DNA from: Mactra quadrangularis
Taxonomy: Eukaryota > Mollusca > Bivalvia > Venerida > Mactridae
Direction: 5' to 3'
Length of the DNA stretch: 64,000 nucleotides
Assembly: GCA_025267735.1 (NCBI GenBank)
Contig: CM046297.1
Location: 15,836,011 to 15,900,010 of the forward strand
Every line of letters begins with the position of its first letter. Positions within the stretch are counted from its first letter, which is position 1. The notes below the pieces were generated by a model, which was not told the origin of the DNA, did no database searches, and saw only the letters and a program-made list of their open reading frames with translations. A program made the translations under genes and the position numbers. Of this stretch, positions 1-10,248 are shown in pieces.

Positions 1-149
1 TAAATATACATTTCACCAGAAAAAATCTGCTACTAGCTGCAGGGCCAATGAAAATATCTTGAAGGAAATACTGTGCCTGTATAGACTAGATGTAGGTTTA
101 TATGACATTATATAGAGTTCTGAGAACTTGACAATAATGAAAAGTGGAT

Positions 150-570
150 TGGAAAGTTACTTAAAGGTCATCTCAAAGTCATTTGAAAGTAACTACAAAA
201 TCATTTGAAATATACTTCAAGGTCATTTGAAAGTTACTTCAAGGTCATTTGAAAGTTACTTCAAGATCATTTGAAAGTTACTTCAAGATCATTTGTAAGT
301 TACTTCAAGATCATTTGGAAGTTATTTCAAGGTCATTTGAAAGTTATTTCAAGGTCATTTGAAAGTTACTTCAAGGTCATTTGAAAGTTACTTCAATGTC
401 ATTTGAAAGTTATTTCAAGAATCTTTGAAAGTTACTTCAATGTCATTTGAAAGTTACTTCAAGGTCATTTGAAAGTTACTTCAAGGTAATTTGAAAGTTA
501 CTTCTATGTCATTTAAAAGTTACTTCAGCATTACATGATAGTTGCGTCTAGATCATTTGAAAGTTCTTTA
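150..570 (+). repeat. 22-bp tandem repeat
   Basis: About 18 imperfect head-to-tail copies of TTACTTCAAGGTCATTTGAAAG. The unit includes AAGGTCA, the nuclear-receptor half-site word. There is no spacer structure, so it is not a CRISPR array. Confidence 0.9.
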
Positions 571-1450
571 TGTGCCATTTATTTAGAGGTCATTTTAATG
601 TAATTTATGGTTAAATGAAGGTCATAGTGTGAGGCAATTAAGCTTATAAATACAAAATTATAATGCATACTTTTGAAGGACTTTCTCTGCAGATGTTGTA
701 TATGAAAGCAGGTTTTCACACTTTTGCCGAGGAACTGTATAGTGGTTAGCGTACTAGACTTCAAATATAGTTTCCTTGATTCCATTCAAAGGATATATAA
801 AGGGTCCAAAAGTTTCTTTACACATATTATATTTTTGTGTTTTAGAATCCACTTAATAGGTATACTTTACGTGTTGTTGTTAGTTTTACAGCAAACATGT
901 ATTTTAACCCTCTATAATGTTCTTTCAAAGTATCTTCCTTTGTTGTCAAAATGTTGTTTTTAATGAAAAAAAATACCTTCATTGCATACTTATTAAATGT
1001 TTTACAAAAGTATTCAGAGAAAATATGAAAGGAAACATGTGAAAAGAAACTTTAGGACCCTAGTGTATATTGTTTTTCTCTTGCCAAGAGAAATTATCTG
1101 CTTATTATGAAATAGTTAACAAGTATTGGTATAGTGTCAGAAAGCTGTTTAGGTGAGCCTGCTGCTGTCTATATCAAAATGTTTTAATAAATGGCATCAA
1201 ACATGAAAAAAAATTGGTTTTGAGACTTAGTGCTTTATAAGACCTGTGTGTTCAATTTATTGTATACAATTTTATGTGCTGTAGTAGATCTGATAATAAA
1301 ATATGTTAAAAATAAATGAAAAACACTACAAAATAAATATACATGTATATTGTGTATAAAAATATTATGATTGTTGTTATCTTTGAAGTCCCTATATAAT
1401 ATAATGACAAAAATTATAAATTTTGACATGGTTCCCTCGCATGGTACCAG
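571..1450. other. AT-rich intergenic DNA, nothing recognised
   Basis: Short open frames only; no splice-supported exon or repeat match within the window. Confidence 0.6.
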
Positions 1451-1975
1451 ACAGCAATTGAAAATCAGTGGTGCTTTTCACAAAAATTCTTACGAAAAAA
1501 ATCTTCGTAAGTCAAAAGCAAGAAACATTAATTATACGCTCATTTTTTGGGTTATCAATTCTAAATATATTAAAAATTGTGTAGAATTGTGAATACCTTT
1601 TGAATATCAAATCATAGTTATGCTTATTATTGTTCGTTTTTACTCAACTGTCAAAACATGAATAATTTCACAGTGAATGCGTTTGTTAAAATTATTGTCG
1701 TAATACACCCATGTGTTTCCGAAAGTGTGTATTCTGATTGAGTAATGCTTCTTATGCCGTATGGTATGTTTTAGTCAAGATATTTTTGATAACAATTAGG
1801 CCGCCAGTATAAGAACGATGCATTCAGTCACTGTGAAATTATTCAAGCTTTGACAGTTGAGAAAAAACGGACAATATCCGTCTGACTTTAAAGTGCTAAG
1901 TATATGAAAATGACTTACGAAGATTTTTTTTGTAAGAAATTTTGTGAAAAGCACCACAGTAATTTAGCAATTTGC
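1451..1975. mobile_element. Nested palindromic element
   Basis: Outer arms: GTGGTGCTTTTCACAAAAAT...CTTCGTAAG at 1468-1511, with its complement at 1915-1960. Inner arms: CTCAACTGTC...TTTCACAGT at 1643-1675, with its complement at 1823-1863. The inner pair recurs at 59738-59960 and the outer arm in part at 30140-30380. No coding capacity. Confidence 0.65.
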
Positions 1976-2342
1976 ATTGGCTCTTGAGAACAAAACTGCT
2001 ATCCAATTCAAATTTCTGCAAGATCTAATGTGGAATACTTGTGCTATATCTTACCATGTTTTACTTAAGTGATTTTTTGTTCCACAATGTATTCTGTGAT
2101 ATCTAAACACTCATGAATTCTATGAATTGCTAAACCTGTGAAATAGATTGATTTTTGCCCACAAAGATTGTATTTATAAGTATTGATACCATGGAAACCA
2201 GAGCCCTCTATACCTTGTAGAAATAGTTGAATAGGATGTCCTCACCCTTAGAAAAGCTTTTATTTACACTATTTAAGGTAGTGTTAACTTCACAATGTTG
2301 TTTTCTATTACAGAATACATGTTATGTTCATGTAGGAAAACA

Positions 2343-2597
2343 TAGGTGGATCCAGTGGGGGGATGTACCTGTCCATTTGTGTAATTCTTGCCTGTAAGTC
2401 ATTTTTAAGTAGCATGAAGCAATTTTTCTCGGTGCTTAACATAGATTTAATGGTTATGTAGTTATTATTATCAAATATGTTGCATTTTTTCTGCCAAATG
2501 TGTATAATGTAGTTGTGGTTCGAAGTTTGGACCCCCCCCCTAGAAAAGTTCGGACCCTCTCCCCCCCTAGAAAAAAATTCTATATCCGTCCCTGGAA
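2343..2597. mobile_element. GGGCGGATCCA MITE, copy
   Basis: GTGGATCCAGTGGGGGG at the left, AGCATGAAGCAATTTTTCTCG inside, CTATATCCGTCCCTGG at the right; diverged ends. Confidence 0.6.
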
Positions 2598-4739
2598 AAT
2601 ATTGATGAAAATATATACTAGGGTTTGGACTCCTCATTGTATATAAGTTCTTTTAATCCAAGTTATTATGCTCGATGATAATATCTTTATTGTATGAATA
2701 AGATTTTAATACTGTCCATTTACGCTGGCTATACTTTTTTATTATTAATGTACGATATCTTAACGCCATCAATATTTAATAATGAGGTGACTCTTTATGA
2801 ATAGGCATTATTTTTATAATAAAAGATTGCTGAATGGACGAGACATACTGGGGTTGTGTGCTGTGAAATACAGGCCCGTAGGAACAGGGGGGGACTAGGG
2901 GGCCTTAGCCCCCCCCCAATATTTTCAGCAGTTAAAGTGATTGGGGATCTTTAATTATTCCATCACCCCAATCGAATCAAAATACACACACATTTTATGG
3001 AGCAAGTCAGACATGCAATTTACCCATGTGAATAAGGTCATCTATAGCTCATTAGTGTAGTTTTAATGTATCATTTGTCTGCTTTTCAATAAGCCAAGTT
3101 TTAAGTCTCCCTAAGGAGAACGATGGAGATAATTTTACCAATAGCACGTTGACCAGGCATTGTATAGTGATTATTATAAAGCAGAATAGCTGGGGGCTGG
3201 ATCCTACTTTCTGACCAGGCAGAAAAAGTCAATAGAGCTTGTACCTGTAAAGTCAGTGATTGTGCAACATCAGGTGATTACACAATGTACTACAATTAAC
3301 CTACTTTCATTGTCTCGTCACAAAATTCATTCACAAACAAAGACAGTATTTCCTTACCTTGCTTTTGTTAGGATTTCTTAGAGAAATTATTGATTGGACA
3401 TTAGAAATGTCTACATTTGAAAAAGCAATTAACCTGGAGACGATCCCGTACGGAAATAAACAGACTGTCATCGGATATTACCTTTTTCTCTGATGAAAGC
3501 GTCCTCACAAATATCGGACAATGGCAGATTGACATAAAGTTCTAATTTAGAAAGAAAGTAACATAATGTAGAGAAAAAGAGTTAAATAGAGACATTGTTG
3601 TTACAATGAAAGTTGGGCATAACATGAATCTTAATAATTAATTAAAGGAAGAAAATTACATTTGTATAAGATACTGAAAAACAGTAGAAAAAGAAAATAA
3701 AACACATGGTTTTTATACAATGATAGTTTGGCATGGTCGTTAACTCATTATGATAGTTTGGCATGGTCGTTAACTCATTTAGTCTAGATCTAGAGAGAAA
3801 TTTATATCATACTGAAAACCAGTAGGGCAAAAGGCAGAGCAAATACCGTCGGCTCAATCTAACAATGTCCTATCTCCAATTTTGAAAAAAATGAGATAAA
3901 CATCCCAAGTGACTTGTATGACCTTGTTCTATCTTCTAAAAAAGGTTTTTAGACTCTATCATGTCAAACAGCTTAACTCGCCAATCATATTCCTCATGTT
4001 TGTGCTGAAATACATTATTAATGTGCCTTCCAAGTCTCATGCCTGTAAAGACTGAAACAACGAAGATATAAACTTTCGAACATTCGAAGTCGATTTCCCA
4101 AAAATAAAAATTTGGTAGTTAGGACATTGTTAGATTGAGGCGACGATACAGTACTTTTGAAAATCTAAACAAATCTCCCCTTTGGTAAAGTGCTGATTGC
4201 CTTTGTTAGGCCTACATACACGCAATACTAAACAAAACAGTTTAAGAAAAACAGAGCGATATTAATATTCTTTTATTTCCAATACACTATACTATATAGC
4301 ATAAAACAATATAAATAATTTTTTAACTACTTATTAAACTTCGTTTAAAATTGTATTTTTTATCTAGTATAAATATACATGTAGTTAGTGAGAAATAACA
4401 AAATATATCCACACAAAAAATGCCCAATCATCTTTACTGTTATAGACAGTGTAGGTTTTAATATATACATAAAATCAACATCTTTTACAAGTTTAAGTTA
4501 ATTTCCATCTAAAACAGCCTAAGTGTATTTGTACACAATGACCGTAGAACAATAATACAACGACAGAAATGCGAGCAAAGATTTTTAACAATTTAACTAC
4601 ACCGCTTTAATAACTTAGCACCGTGCCTCTTACATGTAATGATATGAATGGCCGCCATTATAACTATTTCCGGTCATGTGATCAATGTTAACAAGATGGC
4701 GTCTCTCACGACGTTTATATTTGAACTAAACAGTTAAAA
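2598..4739. other. Intergenic, repeat remnants only
   Basis: A G-run/C-run remnant at 2885-2925 (GGAACAGGGGGGGACTAGG), the 30-bp duplication at 3721, and otherwise unique AT-rich DNA. No gene seen. Confidence 0.6.
3721..3780 (+). repeat. 30-bp tandem duplication
   Basis: TGATAGTTTGGCATGGTCG... is present twice with only the last base different; recent slippage or duplication. Confidence 0.9.
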
Positions 4740-4866
4740 GTGAAATAGGCTACCAGATCTTGGTTTGACATTTGTTTTTGAATCAAAAATTGTAAATGAA
4801 AATGGTTACATTTTTTTTTTAAATTTGCTATGAAATGTCTCATAGGAAACCGGTAGCCTATTTCAC
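4740..4866. repeat. Small inverted-repeat element
   Basis: A perfect 15-bp inverted pair, GTGAAATAGGCTACC and GGTAGCCTATTTCAC, with an AT-rich core. No target duplication seen. Confidence 0.55.
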
Positions 4867-5053
4867 AGACAACAACATTTTTTTCTTTTTGACCTTGTAG
4901 ATAATACGTACAACTGTCAATGTGTCATATGAGCTACAAACATTACGTACGTTTTTTTTCCGTCAGAAAATTGTAAACGTATGAAATATCTTAATTCTAA
5001 CTAAGGACATCTCGACCATTTAAAGTTCAGATTTCACAAAAGAAAGTATAGAG

Positions 5054-6229
5054 TTACTCCCCTTCCAAGCTCTCTAATCTAAGGGCATCTGCTTTACTCT
5101 GTATGTAAGGAATTATAACTGACGTCGTCTGCAAGTCAGTCGAAGAAATCCTCCCTTTCATTGGTGAACAGTCTGGAATTGTATCATCTTTTCTTGTAAA
5201 AATTTGATGTTTATTCGTTGACTTTCTCGGGGTTTGACCCACTTTTCTCATTATTTGAGCTGACGTCACAATGTTAAAAATTTCCATTCGCATTTCTTCT
5301 GCTTTGGGTAATAACTTATGGTTGCACAACGATAATATTTTCAAACCTTCCAGTCGACATTCTCTGAACCAGAGCACGTACCAAAGAGGATCTAAAAGAC
5401 AGTTCAAGAGTGACACAGACTCGAACGCTACTCTGTTTTGTTCAATAGTTATTCTTTTAGTAATATTCAAAGCAATGATAACCCCATAAGCAATAAAAGA
5501 CACACACATAACTGACGTGCACATAAACACGAACATCGTGGATTTATATTCCAACATAAGCTTCTTTTTAGTTGGAGCATTGTGCAGAAGTGGGGATACT
5601 GTCCTGGATTTCTTGCGCACGAACGATATTATACTAGCATAGCAAAAGATACAGACACACGTTGTTGTGGCTACAACTAGGAGCAAATATTGCATTACAA
5701 AATCATTGCATACGCCTGCCTGCATGAATACCAAGTTTGTTTTCAACTTGATGTAGCACGCCCCATAACGCAAAAACCAGTGACCCAGCAAATATCCCGC
5801 CCATAGAGAACAGGCTAAAACCCGGGTCAATCGGTTTGTTACGTGTTTTAGGTACTTCATTGGGTAGAAGAATAACGCATATCTTTCAAAAGCCATCATT
5901 GCTAAGCTTATTACTGATAAACCATACGTTGACGTCCCTAGAAGCGTCAAAGTGACATTGATTATGGGATTTGGGATGAACTTTCGTACAGTCGAGAAAA
6001 ATATAAATGTTGCGTCGAAAATCAATAACCCGGAACTTAGAAATTTCCCAGAAAATGGAACTTTCTTAGTCTTCCTTAGAACTATAATGGCGGGAATGTT
6101 AATAGCTAGTGCTAAAACACCGAAAAATAAAAATACGAACCGAGCACCGTATGAAAACTCTTCTTTATACAGGTCGGAACTTTCGGGAAGTAGGGACGAG
6201 TTAGTTATTTCCTCAACCTGTTGCGCCAT
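5054..6229 (-). CDS. Class A (rhodopsin-like) G-protein-coupled receptor, orphan, single exon
   Basis: The 391-residue protein has seven hydrophobic segments, at about residues 29-51, 63-82, 92-114, 135-157, 178-203, 228-254 and 266-288. Class A marks are N44 (TM1), D72 (TM2), E115-R116-Y117 (the DRY motif as ERY), W143 (TM4), Y197 (TM5) and DPLWY at 280-284 (the NPxxY motif as DPxxY). N10 and N91 are possible N-glycosylation sites. The C-terminal tail of about 100 residues is rich in K, R, S and T, giving possible phosphorylation sites. By family it should sit in the plasma membrane and signal through G proteins; the ligand cannot be read. Odd points: no cysteine at the extracellular end of TM3 (residue 91 is Asn), no CWxP in TM6 and no proline in TM5. 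The start has an in-frame TAA about eight codons upstream. The bases before it (TTTAAG) could also act as a splice acceptor, so a non-coding 5' exon is possible. Confidence 0.88.
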   Translation of the reverse strand: MAQQVEEITNSSLLPESSDLYKEEFSYGARFVFLFFGVLALAINIPAIIVLRKTKKVPFSGKFLSSGLLIFDATFIFFSTVRKFIPNPIINVTLTLLGTSTYGLSVISLAMMAFERYALFFYPMKYLKHVTNRLTRVLACSLWAGYLLGHWFLRYGACYIKLKTNLVFMQAGVCNDFVMQYLLLVVATTTCVCIFCYASIISFVRKKSRTVSPLLHNAPTKKKLMLEYKSTMFVFMCTSVMCVSFIAYGVIIALNITKRITIEQNRVAFESVSLLNCLLDPLWYVLWFRECRLEGLKILSLCNHKLLPKAEEMRMEIFNIVTSAQIMRKVGQTPRKSTNKHQIFTRKDDTIPDCSPMKGRISSTDLQTTSVIIPYIQSKADALRLESLEGE

Positions 6230-8924
6230 CTTAAATACACATGTATATTATATGCTTGAATAAATTAAATGTCAATGCTTAACAAAATTTTCTAAATATC
6301 TGTACACCATTAAAATGTAATCAAATGAGACACTCTTTGCGTACAATTACTGTAAACTGCTAGCTTCCGTAAACAACGGAGGAACTACACTTTAATTTTC
6401 CAGATTGTTACATCTGACTATAAAATATGATTAACACAACATCTCTTGATAATAGTCAGCTTAATTATCCTCTATATAGCTTTGCAAGTCACACCTCGCA
6501 ATAATAACCTACTTACGACAAATGCTCGAACTAGTCCTTACACAAAGAAATCGACGAAATTGGATTCAACAATGAACAACACGTTCCTGTCAGTTGATGT
6601 CACTATTGTTTTTCATAGCCAATCTTCACCAGTCTGTCTCAGTACAGTGCACTGTCTAGATTGCGCAAATGGCTGATTTTGTCTCGTAACTCTAAGCAGG
6701 CAAGTATTTGGTTCTCTTCGTATATTTAGTTTGCTTCACCGGAACACCTATATAATAGTTTATAACGTGCCGAAAGCGGTTGAAGATTACAAGCGTGGTC
6801 CTGTTTACTTCTGCCTTGGACTCTACAACAAGAATAAATAGTGTAAGAAAATAGTATAAAAACATTTCAAAAATATTTTTATATTAGTTAATGTCTTAAT
6901 AGCTGGACGAAATTCAATAAACATGTATTAAATATTGCATTATCCTGTTTTCCTCCGCATTAATTGAGAAAAAAACTCAAGGGATTGTGTTCAAATAATA
7001 ATTATTCACTTTCCATGTACTTTACTGCGGTTTTTACTTTGTTTTTCATATTTGTAATTTTTATGTCGACCAAGATTGTGATATTAGCAACAATGCTACA
7101 ATTATTAAATTAGAAATAAAATAACGCGTCATTATAGTACACATTTAGTCGATAGTTTATGATAATTATGACTTAATAATTATGATCTGTTGAAGAATAT
7201 GTTTTGTATTCATGCGCACGCGCGCACTTTACACATATAAGAAAATAGTTCTTGTCCTTGGTTTGATAACAGCTCCAAAGAGCAAACACGTGGATAACAC
7301 TGGCCATAACCTGGTCAATGATGATGGTCAAAACACTGTTTATATTATGGAACCAAATGTAACCTAATGCCTTAAGAGGAATTTCGTTTCGTAAAGTAAA
7401 GAATAAAACAGAATAAGAGCTGAATATTGCTATTAGTCAATGCATAAAATAACACAGTACCTGCTTTTTCTATCGAACCATTATTCTTAGGGCATTTAAT
7501 TACATATGAAGTAATTTCGATTGTCGGGTGATTTTAACAAACAATACATCGCCATTTAGATGTCACTCAGACATTGAGTAATGTTCATAAGACTGTAAAA
7601 AATTTCAATGTCATGCGACAATCCAAAAATGCAACCATATTCTTTTTTTACATTTAAACACTATTTTGACTCGTAAATGGCACGAGGGTCTACTAAGCTT
7701 TTCGTTTTTCTGGATTTATTCTGGTCGGTATCAGCTCATTCAGTTATATTTCTCAGCATGTAAAACAAGTGACATTTAAAAAAACCCAATGTAAGTAAAA
7801 CCAGTAATCAATCATACGTAAACCAATATCAAATAATTTCTGATTAATTCCTGCCCATATTTTTGGACCGATAACTTTTGATGATGGACAAAAAGTAAAT
7901 AAATATCATAATACTTAAGAAATAAACAATAAAATAAACACAAATAATATTCATACAAATTAATATATATCATATATTCACTTACGGCGCAAATGTTTCT
8001 TCCTAAATGACCAAAGCTCCTTTGATTGCTAAGCTGATGTCACAAACTAACTCTCTTGATCCATGGACTACGTATTATATCCACTACAACGTTAACAATG
8101 AGCCTTATTAATGACATCAGGTATTTAAATAATAACAATTCAGATAAAAGAGCAAAAACTAGTTATTGTACAGCCTTCACTTCGGCTTACCTCACACCTG
8201 TAAGCCGTTGCGTGAAAATTCATTCACAAAGTAATCATGTATCACAGTATCACAAGTTTAATTAAAAAGGTTTGTAGTCCAATGTATTAGCGTCTAATTA
8301 ATGTATTATACAAAATAACTATGTAGCGCTGATTGTTTCATGTAATGGAAAACTATTTGTTAAATACAATGTACTCGCTGTACGGGTTAAGTTACTAACT
8401 GCATGATCTATTAACGCGAGAAAAAAATGTCATCCTGTTTTTTTTTAAATTATGCCCCTCACTGCGCCGAAAAAACAACATCTAGTTTTTACATAGTAAA
8501 TTAGCATCCGACTGTAAACCACTGTACGAAGACATACGTATCGAGAAATTAATTAATTTCTACTAAGTGTGCGAAGTCTCTTCTGTCTGTCTACTTTTTA
8601 AAATGCCACAAACCACTAACATCTCTGAAGGTTTCAGCACGAGAATGGCTGTAAATGCGGATAACTTATCATGGTCTTTTATCTAAAACTAATGTGAGAC
8701 TATTCCTTAATTATTGAATTTTTTTTCTTGCTCCTTTTGTTTGGATTTTTTTTGTTTAATAGTAAGTATACTCCATTCGTCCTTAATGTATCAGTTTTTT
8801 TCATAATAATTTGGTTACTTTATTAGCCATTCTGAACGTTTTTTGTCAGTCTCGCTTAAACAAGTCTCCTATGACTCGAATTTTTCCTTAATGGGGGAAG
8901 AAAGCTTATTATCATTATTGTTAT
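6230..8924. other. Intergenic region upstream of the GPCR
   Basis: AT-rich. One open stretch at 6747-6841 without ATG (ending GLYNKNK-stop) resembles no known family. It also contains the promoter side of the GPCR, but no TATA box that I trust. Confidence 0.5.
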
Positions 8925-9000
8925 CATCACAATAATTACCACCATCATCATCATTTGTATCACTATCACAATCATCATCATCATCATCATTATCACCAAC
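8925..9000 (+). repeat. ATC trinucleotide microsatellite
   Basis: Runs of CATCAT with ATTATC variants; an open frame across it is compositional. Confidence 0.8.
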
Positions 9001-9077
9001 AACATTGTAATCGTCATAGTTATCATTCTTCATGGTGTGTATTTTAAGTAAAATGTGTGTTGCTAGTACTGTAATAA

Positions 9078-9354
9078 CCCGGGTCGATAGCGCAGTTGGT
9101 AGTGCGCCGGGATTTAGAATCTCGTGCCCGAGGGGGTGCGGGTTCGAATCCCACCCGGGGAGATTATACCCTTCCTTAATAATAATAATGTCGATTTTCC
9201 TCCATTGATTAGATAATATGGAGAAGTTTCCGGCCTTGTGGAAGGGTAGGTGAGTACTGGTTATAGACAATGGTCCAGGGAAGCTAGGTTAGGTGCGCTG
9301 GACGCCGTAAAATGACTTAAATTGTGTTGAAACGGCGTTAAATCTAGTAGAAAA
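9078..9354 (+). mobile_element. tRNA-headed SINE, family A, copy 1
   Basis: The head has a box A-like TAGCGCAGTTGG and a box B GGTTCGAATCC, then a body (TCGATTTTCCTCCATTGATT) and a tail ending near GGCGTTAAAT. Target-site duplication AGTA(C/T)TGTAATA at 9065-9076 and 9355-9366. Pol III-transcribed class, moved by a partner LINE. Confidence 0.88.
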
Positions 9355-10172
9355 AGTATTGTAATATTATACCAATTAATAAGTCTCCAAGGAAATTGGT
9401 TTATTTGACTTTCTTAGATAACTGAATGAACTCTAATTTCAATATTTCGGCTGAAGCTTCAATCAAGAAATCGCTGACATAAAATTTCTCACATTTAGGG
9501 CCTACATGTTGACGCCATTTTGTTTTTAAGATATTTACAGAAAACCATTTCGTTTACAGGTTCTTTCATTTCATCTATGCCATTTTCAATATTTTCGAAC
9601 ACAGATAGTGGTAATCCAACTTTTCTAATCAGAATTTCAATCAGCACATTTTTAACAAGCCTTTATCACAACCTCATGCTTTCTTACAATAGCTAGAGTC
9701 CAATCGTAACACCTTGGCCATTCCCTACGAATTCAATGAATGGTCGAGGTGTTCCGAATGAATAGAATGACTGTCACTAGCTGGGCTTACAACACCAATC
9801 CTCTCTCAGCTACTGGTTAATTGAATTTTATCCCTGTGATTTTAACCCCCCATCACACAAATGGGTGCGTAAATTTATAATGTTTTTTTGCAACGAATGG
9901 AGATTAGTATTATTTAATTTGCACTTGTCAGCCAGACAGACTATAGGAATCACACATCTCTACCACAACTAGCGTCACGTATCTGTATTCAATCATGGAT
10001 GTGAACTTTATCTTTAACTGTAAATAAGACTTAGTTACAAATTAATCAGTTCTAGTTTGTTATTGAAAAAAGGCACGCAACATTCCCCTTAACTTTAACA
10101 CCTCGGCGTATGCTGCGCTATACACTTAACGTCATGATTCCTGGAATGACACGTGCAATTTCTTGAATTGAC

Positions 10173-10180
10173 TATAAATA
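10173..10180 (+). promoter_or_regulatory. TATA box of the BTB gene
   Basis: TATAAATA lies 76 bp upstream of the proposed start codon at 10249, so transcription would begin near 10203 and leave a 5' UTR of about 45 bases. The block around it (9931-10257) occurs again at 14328-14563 with the same TATA box, which supports it as a conserved unit. Confidence 0.6.
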
Positions 10181-10248
10181 TAGGTACACATGGTCAGGTT
10201 ACATAACGATCTCACAAAGAACAACTTGCTGGGGAGCCTCCTGGAACA

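Noticed and set aside
150..570. Regular repeats as a CRISPR array
   Set aside because: Units are head-to-tail with no unique spacers, and the context is a eukaryotic genome.
4690..4735. AAGATGGCG start-like context on the plus strand
   Set aside because: The frame closes after 13 codons and has no donor.
9078..9165. tRNA gene with boxes A and B
   Set aside because: It is joined to a SINE body with a target-site duplication, and no intact acceptor stem is seen.
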